6,535 bases of DNA from Actinomycetota bacterium (GTDB lineage: Bacteria > Actinomycetota > Acidimicrobiia > Acidimicrobiales > Ilumatobacteraceae). The stretch covers positions 1 through 6,535 of the forward strand of contig SYCH01000164.1 in assembly GCA_005787025.1 (NCBI GenBank), read 5' to 3'. Made by a program: the position numbers and the translations under genes. The notes under the pieces are model-generated. The model was not told the origin of the DNA and did no database searches. It worked only from the letters and a program-made list of their open reading frames with translations. How positions within the stretch are numbered: position 1 is the first letter of the stretch; every line of letters starts with the position of its first letter. Below are positions 1 through 5,615 of this stretch, piece after piece.

Positions 1-107
1 CCCGGCTCACCCTGCGCGGTGTCGAGCGCCGCTTGCAGGGCGCGGGCGAGGTCCGCGCGCTTCCCTTCCTGGGCGGTGATCTTGGCGATGACGGCGACCT
101 TGGACAT
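1..107 (-). CDS. Antibiotic biosynthesis monooxygenase (ABM) domain protein, N-terminal part, cut by window edge
   Basis: The ATG at 107-105 opens a frame that runs off the left edge after 35 codons. The peptide begins MSKVAVIAKITAQEGKR and continues with an alanine/leucine-rich stretch ending QGEPG. This is the usual first beta strand and first helix of small ABM-fold proteins (putative quinol monooxygenases, about 100 aa), where an 'a-K/R-x-G-K-x-x-x-L' pattern is followed by a helix and an E-P-G turn. Members are cofactor-free dimeric ferredoxin-like oxygenases or proteins of unknown substrate. The start is supported by a strong AGGAGGG ribosome binding site 3 nt upstream. The gene lies 66 bp downstream of glyS on the same strand and may be co-transcribed or use its own promoter. 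The catalytic part is outside the window, so substrate and activity cannot be judged. Confidence 0.7.
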   Translation of the reverse strand, partial: MSKVAVIAKITAQEGKRADLARALQAALDTAQGEP

Positions 108-110
108 GTT

Positions 111-117
111 CCCTCCT
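111..117 (-). promoter_or_regulatory. Strong ribosome binding site of the ABM-domain gene
   Basis: On the minus strand the sequence reads AGGAGGG followed by AAC and the ATG at 107. It is the best Shine-Dalgarno match in the window and fixes the start of the partial gene. Most other genes here lack such a site. Confidence 0.75.
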
Positions 118-149
118 GAGTTTCGACCCGGCATCGGGCCCTGACCCTC

Positions 150-179
150 AGAGTAGACCTCGGACCCAGGGGGTCAGAA
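150..179 (-). promoter_or_regulatory. Possible promoter of the ABM-domain gene in the glyS-ABM gap
   Basis: On the minus strand a TACTCT hexamer (150-155), matching the actinobacterial -10 form TANNNT, lies 18 nt after a weak -35-like TTCTGA (174-179) that overlaps the glyS stop. Transcription would begin near 143 and give a leader of roughly 35 nt containing the strong RBS. A short GACCC/GGGTC repeat (163-175) spans the glyS stop but has no T-tract, so I see no clear terminator there. This is inferred from motif and spacing only. Confidence 0.3.
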
Positions 180-1484
180 GCCCAAGCGGGACCGGATTTC
201 GGTTTCGAGTTCGGCGATCGGGGTGCGAACCTGCTCCATCGAGTCACGATCGCGAATCGTGACGGCTCCGTCCTCGAGCGAGTCGAAGTCCACGGTCACG
301 CACAACGGCGTTCCGATCTCGTCCTGCCGGCGATAACGCTTGCCGATCGACTGGGTGTCGTCGTAATCCACCATGTAACGCTCGCCCAGCGACTCGAAGA
401 TCGAACGCGCCACGGGGGTGAGCGTGTCCTTCTTGCTGAGCGGTAGCACGGCGATCTTGTACGGAGCCAGGCGGGGATGCAGATGCAGGACGGTGCGCGC
501 TTCGTCTCCCACCTGCTGTTCCTCGTATGCGGCCAGAAGGAACGCAGCCATCGCGCGATTGACGCCCGCGGCCGGCTCGATCACGAACGGCACGTAGCGT
601 TCGTTGGTGGACTGATCGAAGTAGTCCAGCTTCTGGCCAGAGTGCGTCGCATGCTGGTTCAGGTCGAAGTTCGTGCGTTGCGCGATGCCCTCCAGTTCTC
701 CCCATCCCCACGGATAGGCGAACTCGACGTCGGCGGTGCCGGCCGAATAATGGGACAACTCGTCGGCGTCGTGAGCGCGCAATCGGAGCATCTCGGCCGG
801 GATGCCGAGGTCCACGTACCACTGCATTCGCGCGTTGCACCAGTACTCGTACCACTCCGGACCCTCGGCCGGCGGGACGAAGAACTCCAACTCCATCTGT
901 TCGAACGCGCGGGTGCGGAATATGAAGTTGCCCGGGGTGATTTCGTTTCGGAAGCTCTTACCGACCTGGGCGATTCCGAACGGGGGCTTTTTGCGACTGG
1001 TTTGCAGGACGTTCGTGAAATTCACGAACATCCCTTGCGCCGTCTCCGGACGCAGATAGACCTCGGCACCGGATCCTTCCACCGGACCGGCAAACGTCTT
1101 GAACATCAGGTTGAACGCTCGGGCCTCGGTGAGGGTTCCCTCCGAACCGCAACCCGGGCAGACCAAAGGGTTCTCGAGATGATCCTCTCGAAAACGCTGC
1201 TTGCACTTCTTGCAGTCGACCAAGGGGTCACTGAAATTCGCGAGGTGACCACTGGCCTCGAACACTTGCGGCGGACCGAGAATGGCGGCATCGATCAACA
1301 CCACGTCGTCGCGCTTCTGAACCATCGTGCGAACCCACGACTCACGCACGTTGCGCAACATCAACGACCCGAGCGGACCGTAGTCGTAGGAACTGCGAAA
1401 GCCGCCGTAGATCTCGGCCGACGGGTAGACGAACCCCCGCCGCTTGCACAAGTTGACGATTTGTTCGAGGTCCGAAGCCGGCAT
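174..1484 (-). CDS. glyS: Glycyl-tRNA synthetase, single-chain alpha2 type (class II)
   Basis: Charges tRNA-Gly with glycine using ATP, in the cytoplasm. The 436-residue product, in the size range of bacterial dimeric GlyRS, shows the full class II layout. An N-terminal helix and the G-F-R-S-S-Y-D-Y-G-P-L-G signature (about residues 27-39) are followed by a four-cysteine zinc site (C91, C94, C109, C112) and an R-P-E-T-A-Q-G segment (about 145-151). Motif 2 is F-R-N-E (178-181), motif 3 is around E-P-A-A-G-V-N-R (303-310), and the anticodon-binding domain starts near H-P-R-L-A-P (about 336). I chose the ATG at 1484; a TTG at 1493 is in frame but would only add three residues. Neither start has a Shine-Dalgarno site. 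The gene begins 31 nt after the recO stop and is probably translated as the last gene of the operon. It is the single-chain GlyRS, not the alpha/beta glyQ+glyS form. Confidence 0.97.
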   Translation of the reverse strand: MPASDLEQIVNLCKRRGFVYPSAEIYGGFRSSYDYGPLGSLMLRNVRESWVRTMVQKRDDVVLIDAAILGPPQVFEASGHLANFSDPLVDCKKCKQRFREDHLENPLVCPGCGSEGTLTEARAFNLMFKTFAGPVEGSGAEVYLRPETAQGMFVNFTNVLQTSRKKPPFGIAQVGKSFRNEITPGNFIFRTRAFEQMELEFFVPPAEGPEWYEYWCNARMQWYVDLGIPAEMLRLRAHDADELSHYSAGTADVEFAYPWGWGELEGIAQRTNFDLNQHATHSGQKLDYFDQSTNERYVPFVIEPAAGVNRAMAAFLLAAYEEQQVGDEARTVLHLHPRLAPYKIAVLPLSKKDTLTPVARSIFESLGERYMVDYDDTQSIGKRYRRQDEIGTPLCVTVDFDSLEDGAVTIRDRDSMEQVRTPIAELETEIRSRLGF

Positions 1485-1515
1485 GACGATCAAGGCTAAG
1501 GGGATGAAGGGCCGT

Positions 1516-2286
1516 TCACGAGCCCGAATCGTGCCGCTCGAATATGGAAACGGACTTCAGGCGCCGCTCCACGTGATGTTCGAAGGCACGAGTCGCCAGA
1601 TTCGACACCTCGTTGATCACCGGATCATCGAGGGTCTGACCCTCGGGATGAAACGCTTTGTCCAAAGCCTCACCAAGATGACCTCCGAGGATTTCCCGCA
1701 TCAATTCGAGGGCGGGTCCGCTGACCGGGATTCCCACACGGCAGGCCGAGCACGTCACTCCCCCGTGCCGAACGTCGAAGGTACCGAACTCGTTGTCACC
1801 CTCGGGAACCTCGCCACACTGGGAACAGCGATCGAGCACCGGGTGCACGCCCTCGGACGCCAACAACTTCCACAGAAAGGCCGGCACCACCAACGGCGAC
1901 GGTCGCGTCAGCAAAGTGCGACGAACGCCAACCAGCATTCGGTACATGTGCGGTACCGGCTCACGATCGGGCACCAGTTGATCCACGGCTTCGAGAACGG
2001 CAATGCCTTCGGTCATCGAATCCAGATCACCGAACACGGTGTTGGTGCTGTCCACCGTCTCGACCTGATTCACGATGTCCAGATCGCGCCCCCGATGGAA
2101 CTGCACGTCCAACAACGACAGAGGTTCCAATCGTCCACCGAACTTTGATCTGGTCTTGCGCACACCTTTGGCGATGGCCCGCACTTTCCCGTTGTTCTCG
2201 GTGAGAAACACGATGATGCGATCCGCCTCACCGGATTTGTAGGTGCGCAGAACGATTCCTCGATCCCGATACAGGCGAGAGGTCAT
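1516..2286 (-). CDS. recO: DNA repair protein RecO
   Basis: RecO works with RecR and RecF to load RecA onto SSB-coated single-stranded DNA and can anneal strands. The 256-residue protein has the family's normal length. Its N-terminal OB-fold contains the typical 'G-I-V-L-R-T-Y-K-S-G-E-A-D-R-I' opening (residues 10-24) and K-G-V-R-K-T-R-S-K-F-G (40-50). A helical domain follows, with a four-cysteine zinc finger (C154, C157, C179, C182) of the kind present in many bacterial RecO proteins. The ATG at 2286 overlaps the stop of the upstream prenyltransferase-like gene as ATGA, and a GGTGGAG ribosome site lies 7 nt upstream inside that gene, so the two are translationally linked. glyS follows after 31 nt. 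recO beside a cis-prenyltransferase gene is a known actinobacterial arrangement. Confidence 0.95.
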   Translation of the reverse strand: MTSRLYRDRGIVLRTYKSGEADRIIVFLTENNGKVRAIAKGVRKTRSKFGGRLEPLSLLDVQFHRGRDLDIVNQVETVDSTNTVFGDLDSMTEGIAVLEAVDQLVPDREPVPHMYRMLVGVRRTLLTRPSPLVVPAFLWKLLASEGVHPVLDRCSQCGEVPEGDNEFGTFDVRHGGVTCSACRVGIPVSGPALELMREILGGHLGEALDKAFHPEGQTLDDPVINEVSNLATRAFEHHVERRLKSVSIFERHDSGS

Positions 2287-2843
2287 TCATCGACTCCACC
2301 GAAACGACGCTCGCGCCCGAAGTACACACCGAGCGCGTCGTCCAGTCGCTCACCGTCGAGGACGGCCCATTCGACCGGCAGAAACACCAACTCGCTGTAG
2401 GCCAGTTCCCACACCAACGACGGTGGCAGCCGGTCATCACTTCCCAGCACGACGACCAGATCCGGCTCGCCGGCTTCGCCGTGCAACAGTTGCTCGACCG
2501 AATCCTCGTCGAATCCGACGTCGGAGGCGACCCGCAGCGTCTCGGCGATGCGTCGGCGCCCGTCGGCCTGCGGTGACACGAGCACGCGCACCCCAGCGAC
2601 GTCGTACGATGTGGCCGTCACTTGGCACGCGGGCGCAGGCCGTGAGCCGAACGGGAAGACCGTCACCCAGCGCGCACCATGGGCCGCGGCCACGGTGGCC
2701 AACACCCCGACCCGACCCGACCATTGATCCGCCGACATCGACTCCCAGTCATCGAGTTCCCCGCCGGCGACGACCACGTGGCGTAGTTGGGGACTCGAAC
2801 TCGAGATCTTGGCCTCGCGCTTACGTCGGATGTGACTGAACAC
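2283..2843 (-). CDS. Degenerate cis-prenyltransferase homologue, likely NgBR/Nus1-like accessory subunit
   Basis: A 186-residue protein that follows the UppS fold in order. L-R-H-V-V-V at 20-25 matches the 'PRHVAII' strand, R-V-G-V-L-A-T-V to F-P-F-G (44-66) the next helix and strand, and an 'S-P-Q-A-D-G-R-R-R-I' segment (90-99) the N-Y-G-G-R-x-E-I region. The C-terminus runs from E-P-D-L-V (126-130) through W-E-L-A-Y-S-E-L (145-152) to R-E-R-R-F-G-G (177-183). Catalytic residues are gone: the Asp of DGNGRW is G28 and its Arg is D32; in R-T-S-G-E-x-R-x-S the first Arg is V132, the Glu is D136 and the Ser is P140, with only the second Arg (R138) kept. About 50 residues are missing between the F-x-F-S-type and N-Y-G-type segments. 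The R-x-G tail and the E213-type Glu (E151) remain. I infer a non-catalytic partner of the divergent UppS. The GTG start at 2843 avoids overlap with uppS; an in-frame GTG at 2777 is an alternative. It is the first gene of the operon with recO and glyS. Confidence 0.75.
   Translation of the reverse strand: MFSHIRRKREAKISSSSPQLRHVVVAGGELDDWESMSADQWSGRVGVLATVAAAHGARWVTVFPFGSRPAPACQVTATSYDVAGVRVLVSPQADGRRRIAETLRVASDVGFDEDSVEQLLHGEAGEPDLVVVLGSDDRLPPSLVWELAYSELVFLPVEWAVLDGERLDDALGVYFGRERRFGGVDE
2294..2300 (-). promoter_or_regulatory. Ribosome binding site of recO inside the upstream gene
   Basis: GGTGGAG on the minus strand ends 7 nt before the recO ATG (2286). It lies within the last codons of the prenyltransferase-like gene. 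It favours 2286 over the out-of-frame ATG at 2290-2288 and supports coupled translation across the ATGA overlap. Confidence 0.65.
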
Positions 2844-2849
2844 GCTCCC

Positions 2850-2855
2850 ATTGTT
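2850..2855 (-). promoter_or_regulatory. Possible -10 element for a leaderless transcript of the prenyltransferase-like gene
   Basis: On the minus strand AACAAT sits exactly 6 nt before the GTG at 2843. It keeps the A and final T of TANNNT but not the first T. A GGGAG directly before the GTG is too close to act as a normal ribosome site. No convincing -35 is visible. The call depends on the GTG-2843 start being right. Confidence 0.3.
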
Positions 2856-2858
2856 GCC

Positions 2859-2898
2859 GACGGGCGATGGCGCACCGTGGCTCCGACGATCGGCCGTC
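2859..2898. repeat. Imperfect 10-bp inverted repeat centred in the divergent promoter gap
   Basis: GACGGGCGAT (2859-2868) and ATCGGCCGTC (2889-2898) are inverted copies matching at 9 of 10 positions. They are centred near 2878, almost midway between the two proposed transcript starts (2843 minus, 2920 plus). A CGACGAT direct repeat (2884-2890 and 2900-2906) overlaps the plus-strand side. It could be an operator shared by both prenyltransferase genes, but repeats this long are not rare in GC-rich DNA. Confidence 0.3.
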
Positions 2899-2907
2899 CC
2901 GACGATG

Positions 2908-2913
2908 TACGGT
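2908..2913 (+). promoter_or_regulatory. Likely -10 element for a leaderless uppS transcript
   Basis: TACGGT matches TANNNT and lies exactly 6 nt before the GTG at 2920, so RNA would start at or next to the start codon. No Shine-Dalgarno site is found before this GTG or before the upstream in-frame ATG at 2905. No good -35 is seen 17-18 nt upstream, which is common for such promoters. Confidence 0.5.
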
Positions 2914-2919
2914 TCTTGC

Positions 2920-3591
2920 GTGCACGTCGCCTGCATCATGGATGGAAACGGCCGATGGGCCCGACAGCGAGGTCTCCCGAGAACCGCTGGTCACACCGCG
3001 GGCGAGGAGAATCTGGCCGCCGTGGTTCGTGCGGCGGTGCGTTTGGGCGTCGATCATCTGACCGTGTTCGGTTTCTCCACCGAAAACTGGGTCCGGCCCC
3101 GCCAGGAGGTGCGCCACATCCTGGGTCTGCACGAGAAGTTGTTCGGGCGAATCACGGAACTCGACGAATTGAACGTGCGCGTGCGTTGGATCGGCCGTCC
3201 GTTCGCTGAGCGCTCCGCGAGAACGCCGCGTTACGTGCAGCGCGCCATTGCCAAAGCCATCCGAGACACCGAATCCAACACCGGGATGACCCTGACGGTG
3301 GCATTCGACTACGGCAGCCGCACGGAGATCGCCCACGCTGCCGAAACCCTCCGCCGAAGCGGACGACCCGTCACCGTCGAGAGCATCGCCTCATGCTTGT
3401 ACGAGCCCGAACTGCCGGCGGTCGACGTTCTCGTTCGCACGTCGGGTGAGACCCGGGTCTCGAATTTCCTTCTGTGGCAGTCGCAAGGCGCACCCATTTC
3501 TTTCGCCGAGGCGGCCTGGCCCGATTATTCGTCGTCCGATCTCGAGGATGCCATCGCCCTGGCCCGTCGCACATCGTCGTCGCCGAACTGA
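2920..3591 (+). CDS. uppS: Isoprenyl (cis-polyprenyl) diphosphate synthase, catalytic subunit
   Basis: Adds isopentenyl units in cis to an allylic diphosphate, making the polyprenyl carrier used for peptidoglycan and other envelope polymers. The 223-residue protein (GTG start at 2920) keeps the catalytic motif M-D-G-N-G-R-W (7-13; D8 is the magnesium/diphosphate Asp), G-H (24-25) and F-G-F-S-T-E-N-W (50-57). It also has an F-D-Y-G-S-R-x-E-I segment (about 129-137) and R-T-S-G-E-T-R-V-S-N (173-182) that holds the isopentenyl diphosphate. Two things are unusual. The 'A-Y-A-E-L' stretch after L-L-W-Q is replaced by S-Q-G-A-P-I, putting Pro (P192) at the E. coli E213 position. The protein also ends in A-R-R-T-S-S-S-P-N with no R-R-F-G-G tail, and neither other forward frame near the end supplies one. 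The divergent neighbour has both. Alternative starts are ATG 2905 or TTG 2851. The product chain length cannot be told from sequence. Confidence 0.92.
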   Translation: MHVACIMDGNGRWARQRGLPRTAGHTAGEENLAAVVRAAVRLGVDHLTVFGFSTENWVRPRQEVRHILGLHEKLFGRITELDELNVRVRWIGRPFAERSARTPRYVQRAIAKAIRDTESNTGMTLTVAFDYGSRTEIAHAAETLRRSGRPVTVESIASCLYEPELPAVDVLVRTSGETRVSNFLLWQSQGAPISFAEAAWPDYSSSDLEDAIALARRTSSSPN

Positions 3592-3607
3592 CCGACTCTC
3601 ACACCGA

Positions 3608-3633
3608 ATCGATTCACCCCCGCGGTGATCAAT
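3608..3633. repeat. Imperfect stem-loop between uppS and the helicase gene
   Basis: ATCGATTCACC (3608-3618) and GGTGATCAAT (3624-3633) can pair as CACC/GGTG plus GAT/ATC and two more A-T pairs, with one bulged T and one mismatch around a 5-nt loop. It lies 17 nt after the uppS stop and overlaps the expected -35 region of the helicase promoter. It may be an operator or an RNA hairpin ending uppS transcription; there is no T-tract. I saw no LexA-type SOS box in this 74-bp gap. Confidence 0.25.
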
Positions 3634-3653
3634 GGGCCCGCCCGGACCTGCTG

Positions 3654-3659
3654 TACCGT
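3654..3659 (+). promoter_or_regulatory. Likely -10 element for a leaderless helicase transcript
   Basis: TACCGT matches TANNNT and ends exactly 6 nt before the GTG at 3666, the same layout as at uppS. No Shine-Dalgarno site precedes the GTG, which supports leaderless translation and helps fix this start. No convincing -35 is seen. Confidence 0.5.
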
Positions 3660-3665
3660 GGCGAC

Positions 3666-5594
3666 GTGCCCAAATCGCCCTCCCGTCGCACCCTCAACGA
3701 CGCGCTGGAGATCGCGACTGCGGCCCTACCCGCCGCCGAGGCACGTCCGGGTCAGAGACAAATGGCAACCGCGGTCGAGGAAGCCATCGCCGAGGGTCGT
3801 CATCTGGTGGTGCAGGCGGGCACCGGCACGGGCAAGACCATCGCCTATCTCGTGCCGGCCATGTTGGCAGGAAAACGCACCGTGGTGGCCACCGCCACCA
3901 AGGCCCTGCAGGACCAACTGGCCAAGAAAGATCTCCCCTTCCTGGTGGAGGCATTGAGCGACTACCTCGGACACGAGGTGTCGTGGGCTGTCTTGAAAGG
4001 TCGCCGCAACTACGTGTGCCGTCAGCGCATCGCCGAGGTGTCGGGGCAAGCCGGTGGCAAGAACAAACGTGATGATTCGCCCACGCTGCTCGATCTCGAG
4101 GACTTCTCGACGACGACCCGCCGCGAGATCGATCGCATCGTCGCGTGGGCGGGGCACACACCAACCGGGGACTTCGCGGACCTCGATTTCAACCCGTCCG
4201 AACGAGCGACTCTCGCCGTTTCGGTGGGAAGCGAGGAGTGCCCCGGCGCCAACCGATGCCCCTTCGGCGGCAGTTGCTTCGCCGAGATGGCCCGTGCTCG
4301 CGCCGCCGAGGCCGAGATCATCGTGGTAAACACGCACCTGTACGGAAACCACATCGCCTCCGACGGTGCCTTGTTGCCCGAACATGACATCGTCATCGTC
4401 GATGAGGCCCACGGCCTCGAGGACATCATGAGTGACACCGTCGGCATCTCCATCGGCGAAGGCAGCTTCACGTACTTTGCGGGAGCGGTTCGCCGCATCC
4501 TGGACGACCCGAAGTTGAATCTGGAGATCACCGATGTCGGACTGATGCTCAACGAGGTGCTGGCTCCGAGCCTCGGCAACCGTTTGAGCGCACCACTGCC
4601 CGCTGGGGTCGCCGAAGTGTTGGCGGCCGGACGCCGGGTGGTGGGCACCACCCTCGACGGGTTGCGACGGATCGAGACCAAAGATGACGACTCGAACCAA
4701 CGCAAGTTGCGCGCGCAAATGTTGGCCACTCGACTTGCCGACACCCTCGACGCGGCCCTCGTCATCGATTCCACCTTCGTCCCCTTCGTGACCGGGCGAG
4801 CCGATCGACCGAAACTCGACATCGCACCGCTCGACGTGGCTCCGATACTGCGCGAAGGAGTGTGGTCCAAACACCCCTCGATCCTGACCAGCGCGACGAT
4901 TCCCGCCAACATGCCCGCCCGAATCGGACTACCCGCCGACAATACGGCGATGCTCGACGTCGAGAGCCCCTTCGATTACCCCGAGAACGCGATCCTGTAT
5001 TGCTCGACGTCGCTGCCCGAACCCAACTCGCCGCAGTTCAGTTCGCGCATGCACGACGAGCTGTTCCACCTCATCACGGCAGCCGGCGGACGAACGTTGG
5101 CTCTCTTCACCAGTTACAAGGCGATGGATGCCGCGGTCACCGAGATGCGCAAACGTCTGACCGTCACGCTCTACGCACAGAACGAATATCAACGCGGTCA
5201 ACTGGTGAGGATGTTCTCCGACGACGAGACGTCGTGTCTGTTCGCCACGGCCAGTTTCTTCCAGGGCATCGACATTCCCGGGCGCACCCTCTCCCTCGTC
5301 ACCTTGGACCGCATCCCGTTCCCCCGGCCCGACGATCCGCTGCTCAGTGCCCGGCGAGAGGCCCTGGGTGATCGTGCTTTCCGCGACATCGATCTCCCGA
5401 GGGCGGCCACTTTGCTGGCTCAGGCCACCGGTCGTCTCATTCGCAACGCATCGGATCGAGGCGTGGTGGCGGTCTTCGATCCTCGTCTCGGTACGAAGGG
5501 ATACCGCCGGGAGATCTTGGCCGCCATGCCGCCCATGAGACGATCCACCACACGATCAGACGTCGAGGAGTTCCTGCGTCACATCACGCGCTGA
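3666..5594 (+). CDS. dinG: DinG/XPD-family Fe-S ATP-dependent DNA helicase
   Basis: A superfamily 2 helicase expected to unwind 5'-to-3' and resolve D-loops, R-loops or other structures during repair and replication. The 642 residues contain the motifs in order. Walker A is A-G-T-G-T-G-K-T (51-58) and motif Ia T-A-T-K-A-L-Q-D-Q-L (76-85). Four Fe-S cluster cysteines follow (C118, C192, C198, C204), then the DEAH box (246-249), T-S-A-T-I (408-412), L-F-T-S-Y (480-484), Q-G-I-D-I-P-G (533-539) and Q-A-T-G-R-L-I-R (586-593). There is no exonuclease domain before the helicase core, unlike the DnaQ-fused DinG of some Firmicutes. The GTG at 3666 is chosen because the frame upstream overlaps uppS and encodes no recognisable helicase sequence, and because a TANNNT box fits this GTG. 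It could equally be named YoaA-like. Confidence 0.92.
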   Translation: MPKSPSRRTLNDALEIATAALPAAEARPGQRQMATAVEEAIAEGRHLVVQAGTGTGKTIAYLVPAMLAGKRTVVATATKALQDQLAKKDLPFLVEALSDYLGHEVSWAVLKGRRNYVCRQRIAEVSGQAGGKNKRDDSPTLLDLEDFSTTTRREIDRIVAWAGHTPTGDFADLDFNPSERATLAVSVGSEECPGANRCPFGGSCFAEMARARAAEAEIIVVNTHLYGNHIASDGALLPEHDIVIVDEAHGLEDIMSDTVGISIGEGSFTYFAGAVRRILDDPKLNLEITDVGLMLNEVLAPSLGNRLSAPLPAGVAEVLAAGRRVVGTTLDGLRRIETKDDDSNQRKLRAQMLATRLADTLDAALVIDSTFVPFVTGRADRPKLDIAPLDVAPILREGVWSKHPSILTSATIPANMPARIGLPADNTAMLDVESPFDYPENAILYCSTSLPEPNSPQFSSRMHDELFHLITAAGGRTLALFTSYKAMDAAVTEMRKRLTVTLYAQNEYQRGQLVRMFSDDETSCLFATASFFQGIDIPGRTLSLVTLDRIPFPRPDDPLLSARREALGDRAFRDIDLPRAATLLAQATGRLIRNASDRGVVAVFDPRLGTKGYRREILAAMPPMRRSTTRSDVEEFLRHITR

Positions 5595-5595
5595 C

Positions 5596-5615
5596 GCTCG
5601 AGGTTCCGCCTCAGC
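5596..5615. terminator. Possible bidirectional hairpin between convergent helicase and regulator genes
   Basis: GCT-C-GAGG (5596-5603), loop TTCCG and CCTC-AGC (5609-5615) form a 7-bp stem with one bulged C. It fills the 16-bp gap between the two stop codons and runs into the regulator's stop. There is no T-run on either side, so an intrinsic terminator is only a possibility. Confidence 0.3.

Noticed and set aside
477..1499. Long plus-strand open frame opposite glyS
   Set aside because: It is the antisense shadow of an unmistakable GlyRS gene, with low-quality Arg/His-rich sequence and no recognisable domain.
2789..2804. A tRNA T-arm-like string (GTTCGAGTCCC on the minus strand)
   Set aside because: The five bases on each side of the T-loop do not pair properly, no acceptor stem or anticodon arm could be laid out around it, and the bases are in frame inside the prenyltransferase-like gene.
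2243..2839. Arg/Pro-rich plus-strand open frame opposite the prenyltransferase-like gene
   Set aside because: Its composition is that of a GC-rich antisense frame, while the minus strand gives a protein matching the UppS family along its length.
2851..2919. Longer uppS starting at TTG 2851 or ATG 2905
   Set aside because: No ribosome site precedes either, and the extra residues are unlike the family. The GTG at 2920 has an ideally spaced TANNNT box. ATG 2905 is not fully excluded.
2844..2939. Extension of the minus-strand prenyltransferase-like gene to an ATG at 2939
   Set aside because: It would overlap the catalytic start of uppS, and the extra residues have no resemblance to the family. 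The GTG at 2843 gives a sensible start.
3541..3665. Frameshift that removed an R-R-F-G-G tail from uppS
   Set aside because: I read the two other forward frames after the last conserved segment; one gives an Arg run but none gives R-x-G-G in context, so a frameshift explanation is not supported.
3726..4874. Long minus-strand open frame opposite the helicase
   Set aside because: It is the antisense shadow of a helicase gene with every motif intact. Long antisense frames are expected at this GC content.
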